A stretch of DNA of 44,566 bases, taken from positions 1 through 44,566 of the forward strand of contig VXWP01000077.1 in NCBI GenBank assembly GCA_009835325.1. Direction: 5' to 3'. The translations under genes and the position numbers were made by a program. Position 1 is the stretch's first letter; every line of letters begins with the position of its first letter. The notes beneath the pieces are model-generated. The model did not search any database, was not told the origin of the DNA, and saw nothing but the letters and a program-made list of their open reading frames with translations. Shown piece after piece: positions 36,666 to 44,566 of the stretch. The stretch is from Gemmatimonadota bacterium (GTDB lineage Bacteria > JAAXHH01).

Positions 36666-37724
36666 ATGGCGACGAATGAAATCAAAGTAGGGGTCCTTGG
36701 CGCTACCGGGGCGGTCGGGCAGCGGTTCGTCCAGTTGCTCGAAGACCATCCGTGGTTCAGGATAACCGCCGTCGCGGCATCGGAGCGGTCGGCCGGCAAA
36801 CCCTACGCGGAAGCCGTGACCTGGCGGCTGGACACGCCGGTCCCGGAGTCCGTGCGCGCGCTGCCCGTCGCGCTTTGCGAACCGGGGCTGGACTGCGACC
36901 TGGTGTTCTCGGGCCTGGATTCCGCGGTGGCCGGCCCGATCGAGGCGGCCTTCGCGGCGGCCGACTACGCCGTCGTCAGCAATTCGAAGAACCACCGCAT
37001 GGACGAGGACGTGCCGCTGCTTGTTCCCGAGGTCAACGGGGACCACTGCGCGATCATCGACTACCAGCGCAGGCGCAGGGGATATGGCCGCGGGTTCATC
37101 GCGACCAATCCGAACTGCTCCACCATCGGCCTTACGATGGCGCTTAAGCCGATCGTCGAACGCTTCGGCATACGGCAGGTCGCGGTCACCACCCTGCAGG
37201 CCCTGTCCGGGGCCGGTTACCCGGGCGTCCCCTCCCTCGAGATCCTCGATAACGTGCTGCCCTACATCGGGGAAGAAGAAGACAAGATGGAGCGGGAAAC
37301 CCTGAAGCTGCTGGGCAGGTTCAGGGACAACCGGATCGAGCATGCCGGGATCGTCGTCAGCGCGCAGTGCAACCGGGTACACGTCCAGGACGGCCACATG
37401 GAATGCGTTTCCGTCGCCCTGGAGAACAAGACCGATACGAACGGTCTCGCCGAGGCGTTGCGCAACCACCGGGGACCGCCCCAGGAACTCGGCCTGCCCT
37501 TCGCTCCCGCGCGTCCGGTCATCGTACGCGATGAACCGGACCGGCCGCAGCCGAGGATGGACCGCGACGCCGAAAACGGCATGGCCGTGACGGTGGGCCG
37601 GATACGGCCCTGTCCGGTGCTGGACATGAAATTCGTGGTACTTTCACACAACACCATCCGGGGGGCCGCGGGTACGTCCATCCTGAACGCGGAGTTCCTG
37701 CGGACCCAGGGATACCTGGATTGA
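36666..37724 (+). CDS. asd: Aspartate-semialdehyde dehydrogenase (archaeal/fungal-type)
   Basis: NADPH-dependent reduction of aspartyl phosphate to aspartate semialdehyde, the step between the two preceding enzymes. The 352-aa protein shows [14 protein letters not shown] (8-21), SNSKNHR, catalytic Cys151 in TNPNCSTIG and [10 protein letters not shown]. That motif style and the length resemble the archaeal/fungal class rather than the E. coli Asd. ATG 36666 is 27 nt after hom, with GGGAG upstream. Together, the kinase, this enzyme and Hom make homoserine from aspartate. Confidence 0.92.
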   Translation: MATNEIKVGVLGATGAVGQRFVQLLEDHPWFRITAVAASERSAGKPYAEAVTWRLDTPVPESVRALPVALCEPGLDCDLVFSGLDSAVAGPIEAAFAAADYAVVSNSKNHRMDEDVPLLVPEVNGDHCAIIDYQRRRRGYGRGFIATNPNCSTIGLTMALKPIVERFGIRQVAVTTLQALSGAGYPGVPSLEILDNVLPYIGEEEDKMERETLKLLGRFRDNRIEHAGIVVSAQCNRVHVQDGHMECVSVALENKTDTNGLAEALRNHRGPPQELGLPFAPARPVIVRDEPDRPQPRMDRDAENGMAVTVGRIRPCPVLDMKFVVLSHNTIRGAAGTSILNAEFLRTQGYLD

Positions 37725-37728
37725 ACCC

Positions 37729-39639
37729 ATGAAACGGTGCATGCAGACCGGTCTCATCGTATTGCTGCTGCTCGGCGCACGGGCCGCTTCGGGTCAGGAG
37801 ATCTCGGTCACGGCCGAGGTCAGTCGTACCCGGATGACGGTCGACGAGACGCTGATCCTGACGGTTTCAGTCTCCGGTTCCGAACTGGGCGATGTCCCGA
37901 AACCTGTTCTGCCCGACATGCAGCCGTTCATCGTCATCGGCAGCACGTCTTCCTCCTCCTCCAGCTTCAACCTGGTGAACGGCAAACTGTCCTCCTCCCG
38001 GTCCGTGCGGTTCATCTACCAGTTGAAACCCCGGAGGACGGGCACTTTCGTCATTGACGCCGCCGAAGTGACGCTTGACGGCGTCGCCCACGAAACGACG
38101 CCGATCACGATCGAGGTAACGCCGGGCGCACAGGGTTCTTCGCAACCGGGCGCAACCCGTGCCGCGCCGTCCGGCGGTTCACCGTCCACGGCCGCGGGTC
38201 AGTCCTCAGCCGCGGGTCTGTCGCAGGATGCCGCCGGCACGCCGGACCTGGAGGATACGGTCTACATCCGGACCAACGTGGACAAGCGGCGGGCCTACCT
38301 GGGCGAACAGGTAACAGTGACCTATACGCTATACACCCGTCTGGGCCTGTCGAACGCCCGTTACGACGTGGTCCCCTCCTACACCGGCTTCTGGATGGAG
38401 GAGCTCTTCTCCGCCCATCACCTCGACTTCAAGGAAGAAATCATCGGCGGCCGAAGGTACGCCGTCGCGAAGCTGCGCGACATCGCCCTTTTCCCCACCG
38501 TGACGGGAGAACTGAACCTCGAGCCGCTGTCGATGATCTGTGACGTGCAGGCCGAACGGTCCCGCAGAAGTCTCTTCGACAGCTTTCTCTCCGATCCCTT
38601 CGACACGTTTTTCTCGAATACGCGTCAGATCAGGGTGGTGTCCGGCGAGCAGACCGTGCAGGTGCAGCCGCTGCCGGTCGAGGGCCGCCCCGACGGTTTC
38701 CGCAACGCGGTAGGCGACTTCTCGCTCAAGGCGATGGTGGACCAGGCCACCACGGAAGTGAACCAGCCCGTGACGCTGACGATCGAGCTGACCGGGGAAG
38801 GCAACCTGAAGACCGTGGAGGATCCCAAACTTCCGCCGCTCGGTGATTTCAAGGAATACCAGTCCGGCAACCGGGCGGAGTACGCGTCCGGCAGGCTGCG
38901 GATCTCCGGAACCAAGACCTGGGATCACGTGCTCATCCCCACGGTACCCGGCGACCATGCCATCGCTTCGCTGGCCTTTCCTTTCTTCGATCCCGATACG
39001 GATTCCTACCGGGTTACGACGACCGAACCGATAACGATTTCCGTCCTGCCGGCCAGCGGATCGCAGGCGGCCGTCGTCGGCATGCCCCGCAGATCGGTCG
39101 TCCGGCAGATCCGCGAAGATATCCAGTACATCAAACCCGAAACGGCTTACCTGGGCGACCAGGGCGAGGTCCTGTTCCGGTCGACCTGGTACTTGCTGCT
39201 GCATGTCCTGCCCATCGCGGCGATTCTGGCGACGGTCCTGTACCGGTCCCACGCCCATCGCCTGCGGCGCGACACCGGTTTCGCCCGGCGGCGCCGGGCG
39301 AGAAGCACCGCCCTCGGCCTGCTGCGCCGGTCCCGGGAGCAGCTGGAAAAAGGCGCGCTCGACCAGGCCTTCACCGGCATTTCCAACGCGTTGTACGGTT
39401 ACGTCGCCGACAGGTGCAACCTGCCGACGGCCGGCCTGACGTCCCCTCGCGCTGTCGAACTGCTCAGGGAACGGGGCGTGGACGAAGACACCGCTGCCCT
39501 GGTCAGGGACTGCCTGGATGCCTGCGACCTGGCCCGGTTCGCCCCGACGGCGCATACGGCGGAACACGCCGGCGACCTGATCGACAAGGCCCGGAACGGT
39601 ATCGAATCCATCGAATCCCAGCTATCCCGAGACCGTTGA
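37729..39639 (+). CDS. batD: BatD (oxygen-tolerance) protein
   Basis: 636-aa exported protein anchored in the inner membrane. It has a signal peptide (hydrophobic 8-16, likely cut near ASG-QE at 22/23), a first Ig-like domain with SRTRMTVDETLILTV, a Ser/Gly/Ala-rich linker (about 135-165), further Ig-like domains (VDKRRAYLGEQVTVTYTL and VDQATTEVNQPVTLTI), a membrane helix (about 485-505) and a cytoplasmic tail. This is the standard BatD layout. ATG 37729 is only four bases after the asd stop, so it shares the transcript. Its TGA overlaps a TTG that could start the BatE gene. Confidence 0.9.
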   Translation: MKRCMQTGLIVLLLLGARAASGQEISVTAEVSRTRMTVDETLILTVSVSGSELGDVPKPVLPDMQPFIVIGSTSSSSSSFNLVNGKLSSSRSVRFIYQLKPRRTGTFVIDAAEVTLDGVAHETTPITIEVTPGAQGSSQPGATRAAPSGGSPSTAAGQSSAAGLSQDAAGTPDLEDTVYIRTNVDKRRAYLGEQVTVTYTLYTRLGLSNARYDVVPSYTGFWMEELFSAHHLDFKEEIIGGRRYAVAKLRDIALFPTVTGELNLEPLSMICDVQAERSRRSLFDSFLSDPFDTFFSNTRQIRVVSGEQTVQVQPLPVEGRPDGFRNAVGDFSLKAMVDQATTEVNQPVTLTIELTGEGNLKTVEDPKLPPLGDFKEYQSGNRAEYASGRLRISGTKTWDHVLIPTVPGDHAIASLAFPFFDPDTDSYRVTTTEPITISVLPASGSQAAVVGMPRRSVVRQIREDIQYIKPETAYLGDQGEVLFRSTWYLLLHVLPIAAILATVLYRSHAHRLRRDTGFARRRRARSTALGLLRRSREQLEKGALDQAFTGISNALYGYVADRCNLPTAGLTSPRAVELLRERGVDEDTAALVRDCLDACDLARFAPTAHTAEHAGDLIDKARNGIESIESQLSRDR

Positions 39640-40535
39640 AAGCCACCGCGATTCACGATATGCGCGCGGATGGCCTGCCGGCGGCCGTCTCTAACCCGGA
39701 TCGGAGACCGGAAGTCCGGGGTTTTCGACACCTGGTTGCGGGGGCTCGTCACCTGGTTGCGGGGGCTCGTCACCTGGTCGCGGGACTGGGCCTGGCCGTC
39801 CTGGCCATCGGCCTTGCGGCCGCTGGTTGCGCCGAAGACCCGGTGGACCGGCAGACCACGGAGTTGTACCGCCAGGGCAACCTGCTGTATGAGGGCGGGA
39901 AATTCGCGGAGGCCAGCCGGACGTACGAACGCATCATTGAACGCGGGGTACGCAATGGGCACGTGTACTACAACCTGGGGAACGCCTATTACAAGCAGGA
40001 TCGGATCGGCCTGGCCATCCTGGCCTACGAGCGGGCGACCCGCCTCCTGCCCCGGGACGCGGACTTGCACAACAACCTGGACCTCGCGAAGGAACGGACG
40101 ACGGACCAGATCGCGGGCGAAGTGCCGTGGTTCGGCCGGCAGGCGCTGGACGGCGTGACGGTGAACGAAGCCACGGTCGCCGCGACCTCGGCCGGGTTCC
40201 TCGCGTCGCTGGCGCTGGTGGGCTTTCTGCTCGCGAGGCGGCCGCGCACGCGGTCCGCGACCGGTTACGCGCTCCTGGTCTCCTGCATCGCGCTGCTCAT
40301 GGCCGCCGGGTTCCTGGGCATCAAGATCTACGACAGCCTGGTGAACGAGGAAGCGATCGTCCTGCGGCCGACGGCCGTGGTCAGAACCGGACCCGACGTA
40401 TCATCCGAACCGGTTTTCACGCTGCACGAAGGCGCAAAAGTCCAGCTGGTCGAACACCGGGACGACTGGCTCCGAATCCGCCTGCCGGACGGAAAGAACG
40501 GCTGGTTGTCACAGGACAATCTCGAGAGGATCTGA
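39636..40535 (+). CDS. batE: BatE-like TPR-SH3 protein
   Basis: Membrane-attached protein of about 299 aa if TTG 39636 (overlapping the batD stop) is used, or 291 aa from ATG 39660; neither has a clear ribosome-binding site. An N-terminal hydrophobic stretch ends in LAAAGC, which may be a lipobox or just a membrane anchor. Two TPR units follow (TELYRQGNLLYEGGKFAEASRTYE cut at about 20 residues, then VYYNLGNAYYKQDRIGLAI), then two membrane helices and a C-terminal bacterial SH3 domain (TAVVRTGPDVSSEPV to WLSQDNLERI). TPR plus SH3 after BatD is the BatE layout. The residues before the anchor are encoded by a tandem repeat, so the true N-terminus is uncertain. Confidence 0.8.
   Translation: MKATAIHDMRADGLPAAVSNPDRRPEVRGFRHLVAGARHLVAGARHLVAGLGLAVLAIGLAAAGCAEDPVDRQTTELYRQGNLLYEGGKFAEASRTYERIIERGVRNGHVYYNLGNAYYKQDRIGLAILAYERATRLLPRDADLHNNLDLAKERTTDQIAGEVPWFGRQALDGVTVNEATVAATSAGFLASLALVGFLLARRPRTRSATGYALLVSCIALLMAAGFLGIKIYDSLVNEEAIVLRPTAVVRTGPDVSSEPVFTLHEGAKVQLVEHRDDWLRIRLPDGKNGWLSQDNLERI
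39729..39791 (+). repeat. Tandem 21-bp repeat at the start of the BatE gene
   Basis: Two perfect 21-bp copies (39729-39749 and 39750-39770) and a diverged third (39771-39791). They encode RHLVAGA, RHLVAGA and RHLVAGL just before the membrane anchor. Confidence 0.9.
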
Positions 40536-40602
40536 CCCGCGACGCGTCGAACCCGATACACTTTTCACATTCAAACCGGACACAGGACGACAGAACACGC
40601 CC

Positions 40603-41802
40603 ATGTTTACTTCCATTTCCGAACCGCAGACCCAGCCCATCGATCCCGATGACCGGGCCTACTGGTCCCAGGTCCGGTCCCAGTTCATGCTGGAACCGGG
40701 CCACGCCTATCTCAACAACGCCGCCCTGGGCATGCCTCCCAAGCCTGTTCGGGATGCCGTCGCCGCGGGATTCCGCCTGATGTCCGAGAACCCGTCGAAG
40801 GCCAAGCGGGATTTCCACGGCTACATCGAGTCCGAGCTCAGGCCGGCCATGGCGGGTTTCCTGGGTGCGGAGACGGGTGAAATCGCCCTGGCGCGCAATG
40901 CGACCGAGGGACTCTACCATATCGTAAACGGACTGGACCTGGCGCCGGGAGACGGGGTCCTGATGACCACGCAGGAGCATCCCAGCGCGGTGAAGCCCTG
41001 GAAGGTAAGGGCAGAACGGTACGGTATCGAGGTCCGGGAAGTCCATATCCCCAGCCCGCTGGAGGGAGCGGACGACATCCTGGAACGTATCTCCGCAGCG
41101 ATCGACGGGCGGACGAAAGTGCTCTTCTTCTGTCACGTCACCCGGGGGGGATACCTGTACCCGGTAAAAAGACTCTGCGCAATGGCCAGGGAGAACGGGC
41201 TGATATCGGCCGTCGACGGCGCCCAGGCGGTTGGGATGCTGGACGTCGACCTGGCCGAGGTCGGCAGCGACCTGTATACCAACAGCCTGCACAAGTGGTT
41301 CCTCGGTCCCGCCGGCACGGGATTCCTCCATGTCCGCCGCGCCATGCAGACCTCCTTCAGCACCCTCTACGTGCCGGAGGCTGAACCCGGCGGCGACGCG
41401 CTCCGTTACGAAATCCAGGGAACCTACGACCTGCCCGTGCGCGCGGCCCTCGGCACCGCCCTGGATTTCCTGAACCGCATCGGAATAGGCAATATCGAGC
41501 GGCGCCTGCGCATGCTGTCGGACTACCTGAGAAAGGCCCTCCTGGAAGTCCCCGGGCTGCGGCTGCTCACCAGCCTGTCCCACGATGTCTCGTCTCCGGG
41601 TTCCACCATCTTCGAGTTCGACGGGATCGACGCGGCGCGGTGGCGCGGTCCCATGGAGGAAGAAGCGCAACTCCACGTGGACGACCACGACCGGGACGGC
41701 CACCGGGGCCTCCGCATCTCCACCCACTACTACAACACGACGGACGAAATCGACCGGTGCGTCGACAAGCTGAAGGAACTGGCACGGCGGGAAGGGCGTT
41801 AA
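40603..41802 (+). CDS. Class V aminotransferase-fold PLP enzyme
   Basis: 399-aa PLP-dependent enzyme of the cysteine desulfurase/isopenicillin-N-epimerase-like branch. It starts FMLEPGHAYLNNAALGMPP, has ARNATEGLY, the cofactor aspartate and histidine-like block AVDGAQAVG, and the PLP lysine in NSLHKWF (Lys231). The end, RISTHYYNTTDEIDRCVDKL, is typical of this branch. I see no flexible-loop cysteine of a desulfurase, so an epimerase, lyase or transaminase is more likely; the substrate is unknown. ATG 40603 is 67 nt after batE and may be co-transcribed with it, or have its own promoter. It converges on the sulfotransferase-like gene with 43 nt between them. Confidence 0.85.
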   Translation: MFTSISEPQTQPIDPDDRAYWSQVRSQFMLEPGHAYLNNAALGMPPKPVRDAVAAGFRLMSENPSKAKRDFHGYIESELRPAMAGFLGAETGEIALARNATEGLYHIVNGLDLAPGDGVLMTTQEHPSAVKPWKVRAERYGIEVREVHIPSPLEGADDILERISAAIDGRTKVLFFCHVTRGGYLYPVKRLCAMARENGLISAVDGAQAVGMLDVDLAEVGSDLYTNSLHKWFLGPAGTGFLHVRRAMQTSFSTLYVPEAEPGGDALRYEIQGTYDLPVRAALGTALDFLNRIGIGNIERRLRMLSDYLRKALLEVPGLRLLTSLSHDVSSPGSTIFEFDGIDAARWRGPMEEEAQLHVDDHDRDGHRGLRISTHYYNTTDEIDRCVDKLKELARREGR

Positions 41803-41845
41803 GCGCGGCTGCCGCACCTTGAATCAGTCGGCCGGCCTGGCCGGT

Positions 41846-42565
41846 TCAGACCTCGTATCCCAGCTCGTCCAGCGCTTCGCCCAGCAGGTCCATCGGGAGC
41901 GCGCCTTCGGCCTTCTTCCACCGCCCCACCGCTTCGGGCCGCACGACGATACGGCTCAGGGAGATGTCGAGATAGGCTTCAAGCCGTCGGAGAGTCTCTT
42001 CCTGTTTCAGCACGAAGTCTTCGAACCGGACGGTCACGAGGTGGCCGGGTACCGGCGTCGCCTTCATGAGCCGGTACTGGTACAGCCACGAAATCGCCCG
42101 CTGCCGCCTGATGTCCGCCGTGTCGGGATACTCGATGCCGAAATCGCCGAGATCGTCGGTCCGGTGCGAGGCGAGGATGCCGTCCCGCGGGTCCCGGATC
42201 CAGTGGATATACCGGATATCGGGATACATGCGGACGATCCACGGATAGATGAGCGTGGTTTCCGGCAGTTTCCAACCGCGGAAAGGAGCCCCGTTTTCCA
42301 GCACGTCCGCCAGGTAGGCTTCCACCTTCTCCACGAATTCCGGGTCGATGTCCATTCCCAGCACCTCTGAGAAATCCCAGGAGGTGCCACCGGTCCACCG
42401 GACGTACTTCGCGAAGATCCGGCAGGCGTCATACAGGTCGTGCGGGGGTACCTTGTCGCCCGAGGCGTTGATCGTCCGACCCATGTAGACACCGCTGGTG
42501 TATAGCGTGTGGGACATGGCCCGCGTGCCGGAGTGTCCCCGGCCAATTATGGTAATGATGGGCAT
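41846..42565 (-). CDS. Sulfotransferase-like protein
   Basis: 239-aa protein. Residues 5-15 (TIIGRGHSGTR) form a P-loop-like 5'-phosphosulfate loop for PAPS, and YIHWIRDPRDGILAS (119-133) is the 3'-phosphate-binding helix region. The pattern and length fit bacterial sulfotransferase-family proteins; the acceptor is unknown. ATG 42565 begins exactly at the first beta strand; the frame is open further up to 42682, but that part overlaps the surE end and lacks a good start. There is no strong Shine-Dalgarno sequence. It is 74 nt downstream of surE on the same strand. Confidence 0.8.
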   Translation of the reverse strand: MPIITIIGRGHSGTRAMSHTLYTSGVYMGRTINASGDKVPPHDLYDACRIFAKYVRWTGGTSWDFSEVLGMDIDPEFVEKVEAYLADVLENGAPFRGWKLPETTLIYPWIVRMYPDIRYIHWIRDPRDGILASHRTDDLGDFGIEYPDTADIRRQRAISWLYQYRLMKATPVPGHLVTVRFEDFVLKQEETLRRLEAYLDISLSRIVVRPEAVGRWKKAEGALPMDLLGEALDELGYEV

Positions 42566-42639
42566 GGTCTGTACTCGGTGGACGGTGACGGCCGTCTGAA
42601 CAGGATCAGCAGGTTCCTTCAGGAAATCGGCGGGAAAGA

Positions 42640-43323
42640 TCAGACCCGGATCTTCGACAGGGAAATATGCCCGCTGAAGCACTGGTCGATATCGGAGCCG
42701 GGTTTCCGGTGCCGTTCGTGATAGATCCCGGTATGCAGGTAACCGTTTTCGGTCGGCGTGAACGCGATGCGGAAGGGACTCGTATCCACCGGAGTGGACT
42801 TTACTTCAAGGCGGGTTTCGTCGTGATCCGGGTGGGGGAGGTTGACGTTGTAGAAGACCCCGGTTCCCGGTTCCTCGCTCAGCAGGCGTTCCAGGACCGG
42901 CTTCAGGCGTTCCGCGGCCAGCGGCCAGTCGATCTCCCGGCCGTCCGCCGTGTAATGCGACAGCGCCATGGCCTTGCAGCCGTGGATGGTGGCTTCTCTG
43001 GCGGCGGCCACCGTGCCGGATTCGTAGACGTCCACCCCGAGATTGCCCCCGTTGTTGATACCGGACAGCAACCAGTCCCCGTCGGTCGCAAGCTGGTTGA
43101 CCGCCAGGCGCGCACAGTCGGCGGGCGTTCCCCATACCCTGTACCTGCGGCCTCCGAGTTCATCCACGCGAATGGGCTGGTTGTTGGTCAACTGGTGCGC
43201 CGCGCCCGACTGTACTTCCGCCGGGGCGACCACGACCACTTCACCCCACTGCGACGCCAGGCCCTCGAGCGTAAGCAGGCCCGGCGCCTCGATTCCGTCG
43301 TCGTTGGTGACAATCAGTTTCAC
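42640..43323 (-). CDS. surE: 5'/3'-nucleotidase SurE
   Basis: Metal-dependent phosphatase of 227 aa acting on nucleoside monophosphates, a stationary-phase survival protein. The metal and active-site residues are all visible: MKLIVTNDDGIEAPG (Asp8, Asp9), APAEVQSGAAH (Ser39) and SGINNGGNLG (Asn90). The start is GTG 43323, right at the family N-terminus, six bases after the stop of the small membrane-protein gene, so it probably depends on that gene for translation. Confidence 0.94.
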   Translation of the reverse strand: MKLIVTNDDGIEAPGLLTLEGLASQWGEVVVVAPAEVQSGAAHQLTNNQPIRVDELGGRRYRVWGTPADCARLAVNQLATDGDWLLSGINNGGNLGVDVYESGTVAAAREATIHGCKAMALSHYTADGREIDWPLAAERLKPVLERLLSEEPGTGVFYNVNLPHPDHDETRLEVKSTPVDTSPFRIAFTPTENGYLHTGIYHERHRKPGSDIDQCFSGHISLSKIRV

Positions 43324-43329
43324 AGCGGC

Positions 43330-43563
43330 CTACTTGCCCTGGGCAGTGGATTTTCCGGACGGTTCGGATGGTCCGCCATGCGGCTCGGACGGGCCGGATG
43401 AGTGCGCGCCGCCCGTTTCCCCGTGGTTGCCCCTGCCCTTCAACCGGCGCCAGCAGGGATAGATCAGGCGGACTAAAGGATAAATCGTCAGGACGGCGAG
43501 TACGCCGCTGATGCCCTGTATGGCGCGTGCCAGGCGTAGATTGTGCTTTTTTCTCATACACAT
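43330..43563 (-). CDS. Small single-pass membrane protein
   Basis: 77-aa (or 75-aa from ATG 43557) predicted protein with a basic start (MRKKHNLRLAR), one hydrophobic helix (about 17-34, ISGVLAVLTIYPLVRLIY) and a Gly/Ser/Pro-rich tail. No family is recognised. It is supported by its tight spacing to surE (6 nt) and by its positive-inside N-terminus; it has no strong ribosome-binding site. A terminator lies 17 nt upstream, so its transcription must come from read-through or from a promoter I cannot see. Confidence 0.55.
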   Translation of the reverse strand: MCMRKKHNLRLARAIQGISGVLAVLTIYPLVRLIYPCWRRLKGRGNHGETGGAHSSGPSEPHGGPSEPSGKSTAQGK

Positions 43564-43580
43564 CTCGTCGATGTGACATT

Positions 43581-43614
43581 AAAAAGCGACCGGTCCCGGG
43601 TACTGACCGATCGC
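43581..43614 (-). terminator. Rho-independent terminator after the PspC gene
   Basis: Read on the minus strand: a 9-bp stem with one mismatch (43606-43614 with 43586-43594), an 11-nt loop, then TTTTT (43585-43581). It ends the PspC transcript. Confidence 0.7.
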
Positions 43615-43760
43615 GAAATACGCTAGTCGGCTGAACGCCGCTTGTCAAGCCGATTCAAGGAGTCCGGTACGAAACCGGTCGGGGAAACTCGAGGCCGGTA
43701 CCGGACGCGGGATGCGGATCATTACCGGCGGTCGATCGGTTTGACGCGGCACGTCACATG
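43615..43760. other. Intergenic stretch left of the PspC gene
   Basis: 146 nt of GC-rich sequence with several short CCGG-type inverted repeats and no frame that looks coding. It would be the untranslated tail of the PspC transcript. Confidence 0.5.
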
Positions 43761-44456
43761 CTATCCGTCTTCTGCGGGGTGCTCGGGACGTCCCTCGGGC
43801 ATGATGAAGGCCATGAAGAGGTAGATCAGCGTTACCGTTCCAATGGAAAACAGAAAGGCGATGAAGAACCCGATACGCATCAGCGTGGGGTCCAGGTTGA
43901 AGGCATCCGCAAGGCCGTTGCACACGCCGAAGATCTTCTTGCCTTCATTCAGCCTGTACAGCCGTCGATGTTTGAAGAACTCCATGATCTGCCCTCTGTA
44001 GACGAACAAAATGAATACCGCGGCGCCGATGGCCACGATGGGAACCATGGGCAGGAAGAAGGAGAACAGCCCGAAATCCGGCGCATATGACCAGGTCAGT
44101 ACGATCACGGCCAGCAGGATGAACAGGCCGCCTAGGACCATGCTGTTGTTCCGGTTGGTGGGCTGGTTCTCCGCAATCTGCCGCGCGCCCTGTTCCGGCT
44201 GGTCCGAATTCCCTGAATCGGTGGGCGAATCGGAGGCCGCCGCGGGGGCAAGGCCCGGATCCCGTGGTATGATGAAGACGCATACCAGGTAGGCCAGAAA
44301 GACGAAGGGGCCGAATACCGGCAGGGTGATGACCGTGAAGGCCACCATGGCGATACGCAGCACGGAAGCGTCCACGTCGAAGTACTCGGCCAGGCCGCCG
44401 CAGATGCCGCTGATCATCCGGTTGGATGCGGATCTGTAGAGTGTTTTGTCGGGCAC
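43761..44456 (-). CDS. Double-PspC-domain membrane protein
   Basis: 231-aa inner-membrane protein. The first PspC domain spans about 5-65 (LYRSASNRMISGICGGLAEYFDVD cut at the family core, with a following membrane helix at 40-63). A linker rich in Ser, Asp and Gln (70-103) follows, then two membrane helices (about 106-122 and 131-152). A second, shorter PspC-like domain (about 165-225) has RLYRLNEGKKIFGVCNGLAD and its own helix. PspC proteins belong to envelope-stress responses. Two copies in one chain are unusual but known. The start is GTG 44456, about ten bases after AAAGG. Confidence 0.88.
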   Translation of the reverse strand: MPDKTLYRSASNRMISGICGGLAEYFDVDASVLRIAMVAFTVITLPVFGPFVFLAYLVCVFIIPRDPGLAPAAASDSPTDSGNSDQPEQGARQIAENQPTNRNNSMVLGGLFILLAVIVLTWSYAPDFGLFSFFLPMVPIVAIGAAVFILFVYRGQIMEFFKHRRLYRLNEGKKIFGVCNGLADAFNLDPTLMRIGFFIAFLFSIGTVTLIYLFMAFIMPEGRPEHPAEDG

Positions 44457-44463
44457 GGCAGCG

Positions 44464-44566
44464 TTACCTTTCCTCTTTTTTCGGTGCCGGCGGTTCTTCC
44501 GGTGCCGGCGGCTCTTCCGCGGCCGGTGGGCTTGCGGGTTGGGCCGGTGGGCTTGCGGGTTGGGCC
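44464..44566 (-). CDS. C-terminal end of a gene leaving the window (Pro/Ala/Glu-rich)
   Basis: Minus-strand frame open from the window edge to TAA at 44464-44466. It encodes only Pro, Ala, Gln, Ser, Glu and Lys, with the ending PPAPKKEER. The proposed ribosome-binding site of the PspC gene overlaps this stop, so the two are probably one operon. The rest of the gene lies beyond the right edge and cannot be named. Confidence 0.6.
   Translation of the reverse strand, partial: AQPASPPAQPASPPAAEEPPAPEEPPAPKKEER
44483..44566 (-). repeat. Tandem repeats coding a Pro/Ala-rich tail
   Basis: A perfect 21-bp unit occurs at 44522-44542 and 44543-44563 and seems to go on past the edge (it encodes AQPASPP). 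Next to it, an 18-bp unit occurs twice with one change (44483-44500 and 44501-44518, encoding EEPPAP). Confidence 0.85.

Noticed and set aside
41803-41845. Bidirectional terminator between the convergent aminotransferase and sulfotransferase genes
   Set aside because: Only a 5-bp CGGCC/GGCCG stem without a T-run on either side.
43615-43760. tRNA-like or RNA gene in the gap beside PspC
   Set aside because: CCGG-rich inverted repeats do not fold into a cloverleaf and no T-loop motif is present.

Overview
This window reads as chromosome of an uncultured, GC-rich, Gram-negative bacterium. Supporting signs are groESL with a GGM-tailed GroEL, lipoproteins with lipoboxes, a split Bat (aerotolerance) cluster, GldF/GldG-type ABC genes and BatD/BatE homologues, all typical of the FCB side of the bacterial tree. 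A Latescibacterota-like or related lineage is my guess from gene style and neighbourhood; it is not proven. GTG and TTG starts are common (groEL, DUF58, DUF4340, hom, surE, the ABC ATPase). I saw no rRNA, tRNA, CRISPR array or insertion sequence.

Layout. (a) 1-1002: a secreted nuclease with a YHYH-type N-terminus and a DUF1524/GmrSD_C-like HNH core. (b) 1207-6875: an arginine operon, argR-argC-argB-argD-argH plus a short GNAT-type N-acetylglutamate synthase, with a good promoter and an ARG-box-like site. It covers glutamate to N-acetylornithine, plus the last step; argF, argG and argE/argJ are not here. A DUF4037-like nucleotidyltransferase follows (6923-8101). (c) About 8100-17590: a visibly AT-richer block, all on the minus strand, that reads as a defence island. 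It holds a ribbon-helix-helix antitoxin-like protein without a toxin, a 1,120-aa single-chain restriction-modification enzyme (PD-(D/E)XK nuclease, N6-adenine methylase, type ISP-like specificity region), and a 1,630-aa Mrr-like nuclease-NACHT-helical repeat protein of the STAND/bacterial NLR kind. This is the most interesting part of the window. (d) 17590-20155, minus strand: a lipoprotein, a Gfo/Idh/MocA oxidoreductase and an Ldh2-type 2-hydroxyacid dehydrogenase, probably one catabolic operon.

(e) 20200-22694: groES-groEL with two promoter candidates, two palindromes in place of a CIRCE box, and a strong terminator. (f) 22707-40535, plus strand: FmdB-type zinc ribbon, MoxR ATPase, DUF58, an ABC ATPase/permease/GldG/DUF4340 module, a short BatD-like protein, BatA, BatB and BatC. 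Then come three aspartate-pathway genes (aspartate kinase, homoserine dehydrogenase, aspartate-semialdehyde dehydrogenase), then the long BatD and BatE. The envelope-stress cluster is thus interrupted by amino-acid biosynthesis genes, and kinase and homoserine dehydrogenase are separate overlapping genes rather than one fused ThrA. (g) 40603-44566: a class V aminotransferase (plus), facing a minus-strand run of sulfotransferase-like protein, SurE, a small membrane protein, a double-PspC membrane protein, and the Pro/Ala-rich end of a gene that leaves the window.

Functions are assigned by reading motifs by eye. No database search was possible, and GC statements are visual estimates.
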